NCBI RefSeq assembly: GCF_000488255.1
Contig: NZ_KI530754.1
Span: 763,907-798,906, forward strand
DNA: 35,000 bases
Source of the DNA: Acinetobacter indicus CIP 110367
GTDB lineage: Bacteria; Pseudomonadota; Gammaproteobacteria; Pseudomonadales; Moraxellaceae
Direction of reading: 5' to 3'
Each line of letters opens with the position of its first letter. The first letter of the stretch is position 1. The position numbers were made by a program, and so were the translations under genes. The notes under the pieces were generated by a model. It saw only the letters and a list, made by a program, of their open reading frames with translations. It ran no database searches and was not told where the DNA came from. Positions 16,328 through 24,118 of the stretch are shown piece by piece.

Positions 16328-17985
16328 CGTGTTCTATAGCTCAGACCTAAAATTGTAATGTTACTTGCGGTTTTGACATTCAGTCCCGCATACGGGTTCA
16401 GTAATAAGTTATTCACCCCTTCTTTGTTGGCTAGGCTACTGGTATTGGCTGGAATTTTATCCCGGCTTTGCAGGAAGCCAATCGATAAATCCAGGTCAGT
16501 GTCGGCATCAAAACGATAGCCCACGCCTAAACCAAATAAACGTGCATTATTAATGGGTACCATGGTATTACGTTTGTCATCTGGAATCGCACTGGTTCGT
16601 GGTTCATAACCGGCACGCAGCTTTAAACGGTCGGTAGCAGAATATTCAATCCCGATACCCCAACTCCACGGTGACTGGAAGCCCATCGGCAAGGCCAGTG
16701 AGCTGTCAGAGACATGTTCAGACAATAATTTGGCAATTTTCAGGGCAGAAATCTGGCGGTCAAATTCAAACTTGAACTTGTCCCAAGCAGCATAATCGGT
16801 CCAGCCGACATCAAAGTTCACCTGTAAATCTGGCATTACCTTGTATTTAATCCCGGCCTGGAAATGCGCTGGATATTCAAAATCCATCGCCACCAGCCCT
16901 GACTCACTGGCCGGAATATAGTTCGGGAAGCCTAAAATTGCCGCCAAAATTTGCCCGGTTGGGGAAGACATCAAGCCTTTAATCAGCTCACTCGGCGCCT
17001 TGGCATTATCAATATGATATTTACCTTTGAGTCGCATTTTGGCTGAACTTTGATAGACCATACCAAAGCTGAAATCTTCACGTGGTTCCCATAACACCCC
17101 GAGGTTATAGCTTGGGCTCAGACTTTGCTCGACGGCCAGATCCATTTGTCCAAAACGACCAAACGGATTCATGCCTTCCTGTGCGTTACAAATCCCCAGC
17201 AACAGAATATCGGTAATAATATCGGAGTTTTCTTTAAACGGGGTACAGACGACTTCATCAATCATCCGCAGCATCCCGATCAGGTCATTCGGGAAACGCA
17301 AGTCGGTATTCATGGCAATGGCCTGGTAGGACATTCCCACCGATGCCCCGACTGATAGCTCATCATTGACCTGATAGGCAATTGACGGTGACAGATAGGT
17401 AATCCGTTCCAGTGCCACCTGCTGCCCCATGAAGTTACCTGGGTTGCCATCTTCAGCACCAAAACCGGCAATTAACGGCGCATACATCGCAGTAGCAAAG
17501 GTGGTTTTAGACCCCGGCGGATTGTAGGCAATCCCTGCTGTTGGTGCGGCCAGCGGCATGCCTTCACCCAGATCAACAAACTTTTTCAGTACCGGCACAT
17601 ACAGCGATGCATATTCCACATCACCCGATACTTCACCTTTAAAGTCGGTACAAAAGTCAGCCAGAATTTCCGGTCCATCATGACAGACCAGTGGATCATC
17701 GGAATAACCAAATACGTTATAGTCGGCTGGCGCAGAAAACTCACGCTGTACATCAAAGTGCGCCAGCACCCCTTGTACATCGGTTTGCAAGCCTTCAATT
17801 TTGGTTAAGGCTGCCGGGTTAAAATGAATGGCACTAATGCCCGGTGGATCTGCCGTGACCGCGTTCCCCATGGTCAGGGAGCGGATATCGACAGACAGGT
17901 TTTGTCCCAATTGTGCAAAAGCAGCACTCGAACAGCCCGATAAGATCAGCGCAGACACTAACGGGCGAAGTCGAATTATTTTCAT
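16321..17985 (-). CDS. filD: FilD, FadL-like outer-membrane beta-barrel protein
   Basis: The 554-residue protein has an export signal in the first 24 residues. The N-terminal pattern (QNLSVDIRSLTMGNAV, then HFNPAALT) matches the FadL/TodX outer-membrane transporter family. It then has many amphipathic beta-strands, with barrel signatures such as FSFGMVYQSSAKMRLKG and a C-terminal aromatic residue (Trp554) preceded by alternating residues. FadL proteins move hydrophobic molecules across the outer membrane; in this operon it may instead serve surface export or attachment. The signal contains LSGC (Cys18), so lipidation is an alternative to cleavage after AFA. An AGAGG ribosome-binding site precedes the ATG, 12 bases after filC. 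Confidence 0.85.
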   Translation of the reverse strand: MKIIRLRPLVSALILSGCSSAAFAQLGQNLSVDIRSLTMGNAVTADPPGISAIHFNPAALTKIEGLQTDVQGVLAHFDVQREFSAPADYNVFGYSDDPLVCHDGPEILADFCTDFKGEVSGDVEYASLYVPVLKKFVDLGEGMPLAAPTAGIAYNPPGSKTTFATAMYAPLIAGFGAEDGNPGNFMGQQVALERITYLSPSIAYQVNDELSVGASVGMSYQAIAMNTDLRFPNDLIGMLRMIDEVVCTPFKENSDIITDILLLGICNAQEGMNPFGRFGQMDLAVEQSLSPSYNLGVLWEPREDFSFGMVYQSSAKMRLKGKYHIDNAKAPSELIKGLMSSPTGQILAAILGFPNYIPASESGLVAMDFEYPAHFQAGIKYKVMPDLQVNFDVGWTDYAAWDKFKFEFDRQISALKIAKLLSEHVSDSSLALPMGFQSPWSWGIGIEYSATDRLKLRAGYEPRTSAIPDDKRNTMVPINNARLFGLGVGYRFDADTDLDLSIGFLQSRDKIPANTSSLANKEGVNNLLLNPYAGLNVKTASNITILGLSYRTRW

Positions 17986-17997
17986 ACGACCAGCCTC

Positions 17998-19167
17998 TTA
18001 GCGAAGTTTCTTACCAAAGCCCAGAATATCGAGTGGGAAAGACAGACCTAAAGACACATCCGGTGCATCTTCTGTCAAACCAATACCAACAGTACCATTG
18101 ACAATCGTTTCAGGAGAAACGCGTACCCCTAAAGAAATGGCCAGGGTAGAACTGGTCTGATCGGCCGGAGAATAGCTTTCGCCGGTGTGATAGAGGAATT
18201 CAGCGCCAGTATTAAAACTCTGCTGATACGACATGGTCATTGAAACGTCGTAGTTAAAGGAATAGGCAAAACCAAAGGCGAAACCACCACTAATGCCCGG
18301 CTCAAATTCTTCAATAATACGTGGACCACGAACCTGGTTTAAGCCCGACTCCTTAAAACCATAATTGGCTGAGACCGAAGCAAACAACACCACCGGATCG
18401 ATATATTTACGGGTACTGGCTCCAATCCCTGCAGAATAATAGCCCTTACCGGTCGCAAGTTCGGTGGTGCTATTAATTTCATACGGACTATCACCGGTTT
18501 TGGTAGAAAGATTTCCGAATAAAATTAGTGGCAAACGGCCGGCTTTTAAAGGGAAAGGTTCCCAGCGTGCGCCTAAAGAAATATCTCCCAGACCCGCGGT
18601 ATTCGCATCTTTTAATTGATCGGTCTTGGCCACCAAAGGTAAAGAGGCGGTTAAGGTCAGGTTATCCAATAATCCATATTGAACGGTGAAGGTGTTGGTC
18701 AATGCATGCGATGCATTTTCCTGAACACGCAACTGATAGATTTGGCCTTGCGCCATTTCCATATCAATTTGCGTATCACGATAATAGGTATAATCAATAT
18801 CGTAATAAGATGAGATATTGCCTTTTTTGATTAAGGAATATTGGCGTTCATTGGAGGTAAAGACTTCTTCCAGATTGGCTTCTTTGGTAGCATCCCCTTC
18901 CTGCTGCTGTAATGCAGTTGATGCAGCCTGCTCAGCACTCGGTGCAGTCGCTGTTGCTGTTTCAATATTGGCCTCAGCAACTGCTTCAGTGCTAACTTCT
19001 TCAGGGCTTAAGTTTTCTGCTGGAGCTGTGGCTTCTGACGCAAGCTGCTGCTCTTCTACTGTTTCATATTGTCCTAATTGTGGCTCTTCTGCAGCATAAG
19101 CAGCTGCGCCCCAGACCATTTGGATACTGATGGCCAATACGGTTTTATTCATCCATTTAGATTTCAT
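17998..19167 (-). CDS. filC: FilC, outer-membrane barrel with acidic low-complexity N-terminus (FapF-like build)
   Basis: About 389 residues from the ATG at 19167, chosen because GGAAGGGAAG stands just before it; a TTG five codons upstream overlaps that ribosome-binding site. A signal peptide (ending AYA) is followed by a Glu/Ala/Gln/Thr-rich stretch of about 85 residues that is probably helical or disordered. From YSLIKKGNIS onward it is an alternating-strand barrel domain with GLGDISLGARW, DPVVLFASVSANYGF and SLGVRVSPETIVNG segments. The general plan resembles FapF, the amyloid-export pore of Pseudomonas, and the Phenol_MetA_deg type barrels. That likeness is by eye and not proven. It may be the pore for FilA. 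Confidence 0.8.
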   Translation of the reverse strand: MKSKWMNKTVLAISIQMVWGAAAYAAEEPQLGQYETVEEQQLASEATAPAENLSPEEVSTEAVAEANIETATATAPSAEQAASTALQQQEGDATKEANLEEVFTSNERQYSLIKKGNISSYYDIDYTYYRDTQIDMEMAQGQIYQLRVQENASHALTNTFTVQYGLLDNLTLTASLPLVAKTDQLKDANTAGLGDISLGARWEPFPLKAGRLPLILFGNLSTKTGDSPYEINSTTELATGKGYYSAGIGASTRKYIDPVVLFASVSANYGFKESGLNQVRGPRIIEEFEPGISGGFAFGFAYSFNYDVSMTMSYQQSFNTGAEFLYHTGESYSPADQTSSTLAISLGVRVSPETIVNGTVGIGLTEDAPDVSLGLSFPLDILGFGKKLR

Positions 19168-19216
19168 CTTCTTCCCTTCCAATTTTTAATTTTTTTTTCG
19201 TTTTTAAAGTAAATAT

Positions 19217-20050
19217 TTACTTACTTTTATAATAGAGTCTTAAAAAGTTGTACTGATGTTCGCCGAAATTCTCTGACTCAGGATTCATATTCCGTTCTAA
19301 ACGAATGGTCGAGGCTTTATCGGCAATTTTGTCCATATAGAATTGTGGATATTGAATATTGACAAAGGCATGATGGTTAACAGTGGCATCTTCAACATGG
19401 CGCATATCACTGTCCTGTAAAGCCAGGAAGTCTTTACGATATTCAGGTGCCACATTAATCAGGAACAAGGTATTATTTTCCCACACCTCTTTAAAACGCT
19501 GCTCATCAAAACTGATATTCCCCAGTGCCGGGTCGGCCACATAGACCCGGCCATCCTTATAGGCCTTATACACCACAAAATGCTTAAAACCGGCATAAAA
19601 AATCGGCACAATTGCGGGCTGGCCCTGCTTGACCAGATCTGAAAATTCCCCACGATAGCCGCCACTTTCCATACCCAATGCGGCAACAAAACGTTTCATA
19701 TCCAGCAAAGAGAAACTGCGCCGTTCAATAATACGCTCGTACTCCCCATAACGTAGCAAACCACTCATGGTCTGCTGCTCTGTCAATCGGGTTCCGACAT
19801 AACCATTTAACAGTGTGGTTAAAGCGGCCGATCCACAGCTATAGTCATAAGCCTGACGTACAATGCCCCGAAATTGATCTTGTAAAGCAGGTTGAATACG
19901 CACAGGCTCACGATGCATACGGGTAAAAGAAGAATTGCGGGAATCCAGTGTTTCCGTATAGCGTACGGTTTCCGGATGTTGTTCCTTTAAGTCGAAGGCT
20001 TGTGTGGCAGCGTAATACATCAATGCCGAGCCTAATGCGATCTCTAACAT
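19217..20050 (-). CDS. filB: FilB, stand-alone C39 family cysteine protease
   Basis: This 277-residue protein has an N-terminal hydrophobic stretch (about 2-18) that is likely an export signal or anchor, then a C39 peptidase domain. The expected active-site set is present: the oxyanion Gln66 in RQAYDYSC, Cys72 in YSCGSAAL, His157 in FKHFVVY and Asp173 in VADPALG. C39 domains usually sit on bacteriocin ABC exporters and cut after double glycine. Here there is no ABC transporter, as with FapD of the Pseudomonas fap system. The C-terminal part (about 200-277) is extra to the domain. Substrate is unknown; FilA or another fil protein is the natural guess. Ribosome-binding site is weak. Confidence 0.87.
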   Translation of the reverse strand: MLEIALGSALMYYAATQAFDLKEQHPETVRYTETLDSRNSSFTRMHREPVRIQPALQDQFRGIVRQAYDYSCGSAALTTLLNGYVGTRLTEQQTMSGLLRYGEYERIIERRSFSLLDMKRFVAALGMESGGYRGEFSDLVKQGQPAIVPIFYAGFKHFVVYKAYKDGRVYVADPALGNISFDEQRFKEVWENNTLFLINVAPEYRKDFLALQDSDMRHVEDATVNHHAFVNIQYPQFYMDKIADKASTIRLERNMNPESENFGEHQYNFLRLYYKSK

Positions 20051-20206
20051 AATTTTTTACTTTTCAATTTCCAGGCAGCTCTGCCAGTTCATTTTTTATT
20101 TTTAGAGTAAGAACTCTACTTCCATGTATTTAGCAAGATACCTTTTTTTTAGAAAAAAAGCAGTATTTTTTTATATTTTTGCCAACTTTTACAGTTTTTG
20201 TGTAAA

Positions 20207-20234
20207 AAAAAGCGCGTGAAAACACGCGCTTTTT
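20207..20234 (-). terminator. Strong terminator inside the fil cluster, between filA and filB
   Basis: AGCGCGTG and CACGCGCT form a GC-rich 8-bp stem around AAAA, extended by flanking A/T pairs, with a run of eight T on the minus strand. It lies 11 bases after the filA stop codon. filB-filF must therefore be read by partial read-through or from their own promoter in 20051-20206. The rest of that 195-base gap is AT rich, with small inverted repeats at 20074-20085 and 20103-20118. Confidence 0.9.
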
Positions 20235-20245
20235 CAATAGAAGAC

Positions 20246-21220
20246 TTAGTGACCACGAATAGTGATAACCGCCCCCGGAAGATATTGACCAGCCGTTGGG
20301 CTGTAATAGGTTTGCATACCTTGAATTTCAACATCACCGATAGATGCAGCATCTCGGCTACCTAAATGAACACCTTGTACATAGAGATCTTTAGCACCAC
20401 CATGGCTAATCATCTGGATATAACCTTTGTCATCCGGGTTGCTGACACTTGCACCCATAACACGCACATCTTGTGTAATGGTTAAGTTCTTAGCATCTGC
20501 ATCGGCAATTTTAATACTTTCAATAAAGATCTCACCTGCTGCACGCTCAGTACTTGCCGTTGAGTTATCAAGAATACCCAAATTATTAATTTCAAGACCA
20601 CCAATCATCTTAGTATTCAGTTTAATCATCGCCCCTTGTGGTGCAGCACCTAACTGGATATTGGCTGACATTGGGCCTGTCTTAAGCGATAAGCCTGAAA
20701 TAATGGCATTATAATTCGAATCTACACCACCACGGCGAAGTGTCGAGGTTGTGCTTGCGCTACCTTGTACACCCGAAGCAGTTACACCAATTTCACCAAT
20801 TTTAATATCCAGACCAGACACATCAGCTGCGATGTTAATAAAGGCTGTGTTACCACTACCTGCACCGGCATCAGAGTCAATTTTTAAATCTGCCAAGTTA
20901 CGAGAGTCAAGTAGATAAGCACCTGCATCATCATTGTTAGCACCAACGACGATACCAAAGTTTTCATTCGCATCACCAGCAATGCCATTCCCTTGAATAA
21001 CAATCGCACCAGCAGCACCTGCAGTACCATTAACATCTAAACCATCATTATCATGGATAAAGAGCTTTTCAATTTCAATTTTTGAAATACCGATACCAAT
21101 CGATAAACCATCTTGACCTGTGGTTGCGCTAAGTGCTGAATCATCCATTGCCTGCATTGCAAATGCATTTGCACTTAATGCCATTGAAGATACTAAAGCT
21201 AGTTTAGTAAATGTTTTCAT
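20246..21220 (-). CDS. filA: FilA, exported glycine/alanine-rich protein of the fil cluster (likely subunit)
   Basis: The 324-residue protein has a clear signal peptide (1-21, ending AFA). The mature N-terminus carries MDDSALSATTGQDG, a signature shared by a family of secreted beta-rich proteins in Acinetobacter and Pseudomonas. The mature chain has no Cys and no Trp, is rich in Gly, Ala, Ile, Asp and Asn, and shows recurring strand-like units such as SGLDIKIGEIG, GGLEINNLGI and IFIESIKIAD. This composition fits a secreted fibre or amyloid-like subunit. It is the first gene of the cluster, with a GGGAG ribosome-binding site and a strong terminator directly downstream. The 'pilus assembly' label in databases is not supported by any pilin motif here. 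Confidence 0.83.
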   Translation of the reverse strand: MKTFTKLALVSSMALSANAFAMQAMDDSALSATTGQDGLSIGIGISKIEIEKLFIHDNDGLDVNGTAGAAGAIVIQGNGIAGDANENFGIVVGANNDDAGAYLLDSRNLADLKIDSDAGAGSGNTAFINIAADVSGLDIKIGEIGVTASGVQGSASTTSTLRRGGVDSNYNAIISGLSLKTGPMSANIQLGAAPQGAMIKLNTKMIGGLEINNLGILDNSTASTERAAGEIFIESIKIADADAKNLTITQDVRVMGASVSNPDDKGYIQMISHGGAKDLYVQGVHLGSRDAASIGDVEIQGMQTYYSPTAGQYLPGAVITIRGH

Positions 21221-21324
21221 ATTTACTCTCCCAAGAGTATTATTTTTTTGATTGTTACCACTCTTGTGCAGCGGGCTGATTATTTGTTTTTAGCAACCTG
21301 CTACGTATTTCCTTGAGCGGCTGG

Positions 21325-21354
21325 ATAGCACTAACAAAGTTATCCCCCTGTCAA
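21325..21354 (-). promoter_or_regulatory. Candidate filA promoter
   Basis: A perfect TTGACA (-35) is followed after 18 bases by TGCTAT, a weak -10 match. It lies about 105 bases before the filA start codon in the 249-base divergent region between filA and pabB. The weak -10 suggests it may need an activator, or that the real -10 is elsewhere. Confidence 0.4.
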
Positions 21355-21469
21355 ATTTTGTTCAACTGCTATTGATCATATTTTTCAGCTTGCCGATAAA
21401 CGGTCATAAGCATTTTCTTGGCGCAGAATCAGGTAAAATAGATATTTATTGTTGATTTTCTCGAAATTT

Positions 21470-22807
21470 ATGGCCACCTCATCTTTCTACAAACAAGTAC
21501 TTTGTGAATCCTCCTATACCCCAGCAGAAATTTTAAAAGCGCTGGGTTCACTCTCACATCTTGTTTATTTAGAAAATAATGGCCAACCGATTATTGGCTT
21601 ATCGGCAAAACATTACTACCTTATTCAACAAAATAAATGGCAGTATTTTAAGCAACACAGTTTTAATCATTATCTTGAAGAAACAGCAGCGCCTTCTTTA
21701 GATGACTTTTTGCAGCCAACTGGCTGTATTGGCGACAGTTATTTTAAAGGCGGGCTGATCGGTTTTATCAGCTACGATTATGCCGCCCAACAGCACATTC
21801 ATACTCAAAGCAAAGCTCAACCGTGTTTATTTCTAGGACAATTTCACAGTTTTCTAACTCTGGAAAATGGGCACTGGTATTTCACCAGCGATGAGCAGCA
21901 AGCCGAATTTTTATTGACTTATATTCAAAATTTGTTGGCTCAAAAACAGGAGAATTCATTTAAATTAACTCAGGCCTGTACCGCACGCTGGAATAAAACT
22001 GAATATCAACAGGCCTTTAATCAAGTCCAGGATTATATTGTTGCAGGTGATTGTTATCAGATTAATTTAACCCAGGAATTTAAAGGTTCTGCGGAAGGAT
22101 TATTATTAGATACCGCTGCAGATTTCTGGGCGCTAACCCATGCTCCTTATGCCGGTTATTTAAAAATAAATGACTTTGAATTACTCAGCTGTTCACCTGA
22201 ATTATTTATTGATTTTCTGCCTCATCGGCAACTCCTTACTAAACCCATTAAAGGCACCATGCCACGCTATACAGATCCAATATTGGATGAGCAATCTAAA
22301 CAGACCTTAAAAAATTCTGAAAAAGATCAGGCTGAAAATGTGATGATCGTCGATTTACTACGTAATGATCTGAGTGTCTATGCTGAAACCGGTTCAGTAA
22401 AAACGCCGAAGTTATTTAATATTGAATCATTTAAACAAGTGCATCATATGGTGAGTGAAATCACTGCGACGTTAAAAGCAGAGATCAATCCACTAGATGT
22501 ATTGCTGTCTGCACTTCCGGGCGGCTCGATTACTGGCGCCCCTAAAATTCGCGCCATGCAGATTATTGAAGAGCTGGAAGGCACACCACGCGGGGCCTAT
22601 TGCGGATCAATGGGTTATTTTAATTTTGATGGTACCGGTTCCTGGAATATTCTGATTCGCTCGATTCAAAAATATCAACACGAAGTTTCGTTATGGGCCG
22701 GTGGTGGTATTACCATTGCCTCTGATTGTGATGCAGAATATCAGGAATGTTTTGATAAGGTTTCGGCGATGCTGGATTTACTCAATACCTGGTACACACC
22801 TGAATAA
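21470..22807 (+). CDS. pabB: Aminodeoxychorismate synthase component I
   Basis: With glutamine amidotransferase PabA, this enzyme turns chorismate into 4-amino-4-deoxychorismate for folate synthesis. The 445-residue protein has the chorismate-binding domain at its C-terminal half: the PabB-type lysine motif KPIKGTMPR near 264-272, then ENVMIVDLLRND, and GGSITGAPKIRAM near 350-362. The PIKGT form favours PabB over TrpE. I chose the ATG at 21470; an in-frame TTG at 21449 would add seven residues, and neither has a good ribosome-binding site. It is a single gene ending at a strong terminator. Confidence 0.93.
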   Translation: MATSSFYKQVLCESSYTPAEILKALGSLSHLVYLENNGQPIIGLSAKHYYLIQQNKWQYFKQHSFNHYLEETAAPSLDDFLQPTGCIGDSYFKGGLIGFISYDYAAQQHIHTQSKAQPCLFLGQFHSFLTLENGHWYFTSDEQQAEFLLTYIQNLLAQKQENSFKLTQACTARWNKTEYQQAFNQVQDYIVAGDCYQINLTQEFKGSAEGLLLDTAADFWALTHAPYAGYLKINDFELLSCSPELFIDFLPHRQLLTKPIKGTMPRYTDPILDEQSKQTLKNSEKDQAENVMIVDLLRNDLSVYAETGSVKTPKLFNIESFKQVHHMVSEITATLKAEINPLDVLLSALPGGSITGAPKIRAMQIIEELEGTPRGAYCGSMGYFNFDGTGSWNILIRSIQKYQHEVSLWAGGGITIASDCDAEYQECFDKVSAMLDLLNTWYTPE

Positions 22808-22810
22808 ATA

Positions 22811-22838
22811 AAAAAGCGACTCAATTGAGTCGCTTTTT
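22811..22838. terminator. Bidirectional terminator between pabB and hisC
   Basis: AAAAAGCGACTCAA and TTGAGTCGCTTTTT form a perfect palindrome with A and T runs, directly after pabB. It can also stop transcription coming from hisC. Confidence 0.92.
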
Positions 22839-22840
22839 TA

Positions 22841-22930
22841 TGAATCCCTCCCCTTGAGAACCATTGTTTCTCACCTTTTCTAGAGGGAAGAGTTCCCTCC
22901 TTTATCAAAGGAGGGTTAGGGTGGATTCAC
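22841..22930. repeat. Palindromic intergenic element 1 (after hisC)
   Basis: The ends TGAATCC and GGATTCA (22841-22847 and 22923-22929) are inverted. Inside are a hairpin CCCTCCTTT/AAAGGAGGG (22895-22915) and a GAGAA..TTCTC pair near 22856-22872. On the minus strand it carries CCCTAACCCTC, close to CCCTAGCCCTC in element 2. It looks like a REP- or MITE-type short element. Confidence 0.7.
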
Positions 22931-24019
22931 TTAAGCCAAAATCTCGTTTTTCAAGGTATCCACTAAACGCTGGTTTTGCTCATCGGTACCGATGGTGATC
23001 CGAAGGAATTGATTAATCCGTGGCTTGTTAAAATAACGCACAATGATGCCACGTTCACGCAATTCAGCTGCCAATTCACCGGCATCTTTACTTGGCAGTG
23101 AAGCAAAAATAAAGTTGGCACTCGATGGCAATACCTTAAAACCCAGCTCAGCCAGCTGTGCCACCAGTGTTTCACGACTCGCAATTACTTTCTGGTTTTG
23201 CGCTTCAAAGTATTCCTGATCTTCAAAAGACGCCACCGCTGCCGCAATCGCGAAACGATCCATTGGATAAGAGTTAAAACTGTTTTTTACCGCTTCCAGC
23301 GCAGCAATTAAATGCGGTTGGGCAATGGCAAAACCAACCCGCAATCCGGCCAAAGAACGCGATTTAGAGGTGGTTTGGCATACCACTAAATTCTCGTATT
23401 TTTCCACCAGGCTAACTGCAGATTCGGCACCAAAGTCCACATAGGCCTCATCAATCACCACAACTGAGTTTGGATTGGCTTGAAGCACTTCTTCAATGGC
23501 AGCCAGGCCCATATCAATACTGGTTGGTGCATTCGGATTGGTAATAATAATGCCGCCATTTGGCTGCTTATAATCATCCACCACAATTTCAAAATTGTCA
23601 TTTAGAGGGATGACCTGGGTATTGACCCCAAAAAACTGGCTATAGACCGGGTAGAAACTATAGGTAATATCCGGATACAACAGCGGCAGATCCTGAACAA
23701 AGAAGGCTTTAAAAATATGCGCCAGCACTTCATCAGAACCATTGCCGACAAAGACCTGCTCGACCGGCACCTGCTGCTGTTTGGCAATGGCCTGTTTTAA
23801 CTCGGAGGCATCCGGATCTGGATACAAACGTAACGCATCCGCCGAGTTTTCCAGCACTTTCTGCACCGCTTCCACCACTTTTGGCGATGGCGGATACGGG
23901 TTTTCATTGGTATTCAGTTTAAGTAAATTCTGAATTTTTGGTTGTTCGCCCGGTACGTACGGTTCTAATTCACGTACTGCCGGACTCCAGAAACGCATTT
24001 GTTCTGTGGTGATATTCAT
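22931..24019 (-). CDS. hisC: Histidinol-phosphate aminotransferase
   Basis: This PLP enzyme converts imidazole acetol phosphate and glutamate to histidinol phosphate in histidine synthesis. The family motifs are [11 protein letters not shown] near the N-terminus, DEAYVDFG, and the PLP lysine in [16 protein letters not shown] chose the ATG at 24019 (362 residues); the upstream in-frame extension of 11 residues reaches into the palindromic element and is unlikely to be real. It follows hisD by 99 bases that contain that element. Confidence 0.94.
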   Translation of the reverse strand: MNITTEQMRFWSPAVRELEPYVPGEQPKIQNLLKLNTNENPYPPSPKVVEAVQKVLENSADALRLYPDPDASELKQAIAKQQQVPVEQVFVGNGSDEVLAHIFKAFFVQDLPLLYPDITYSFYPVYSQFFGVNTQVIPLNDNFEIVVDDYKQPNGGIIITNPNAPTSIDMGLAAIEEVLQANPNSVVVIDEAYVDFGAESAVSLVEKYENLVVCQTTSKSRSLAGLRVGFAIAQPHLIAALEAVKNSFNSYPMDRFAIAAAVASFEDQEYFEAQNQKVIASRETLVAQLAELGFKVLPSSANFIFASLPSKDAGELAAELRERGIIVRYFNKPRINQFLRITIGTDEQNQRLVDTLKNEILA

Positions 24020-24036
24020 TTTTAAATTCTCAAAGT

Positions 24037-24104
24037 TCTCTCTCCTGAGCAAGTTTTAAAGCACTGCTTTAAAATGAAGCGCAAGTGAGGGCTAGGGAGA
24101 GGTT
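24037..24104. repeat. Palindromic intergenic element 2 (between hisD and hisC)
   Basis: The centre is a perfect 10-bp inverted repeat TTTTAAAGCA/TGCTTTAAAA around one C (24054-24074). Outer segments CTCTCTCC (24039-24046) and GGGAGAG (about 24095-24101) are also inverted. On the minus strand it carries CCCTAGCCCTC, one base different from element 1. It could form a hairpin in the hisD-hisC mRNA. Confidence 0.7.
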
Positions 24105-24118
24105 TTCTATTTCTTTAA

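Noticed and set aside
20056..20091. 11-codon leader frame just before filB on the minus strand
   Set aside because: It is too short, has no ribosome-binding site, and shows no attenuator arrangement; likely chance.
24020..24052. 11-residue N-terminal extension of HisC
   Set aside because: It runs toward the palindromic element and lacks family conservation; the internal ATG at 24019 gives the normal N-terminus.
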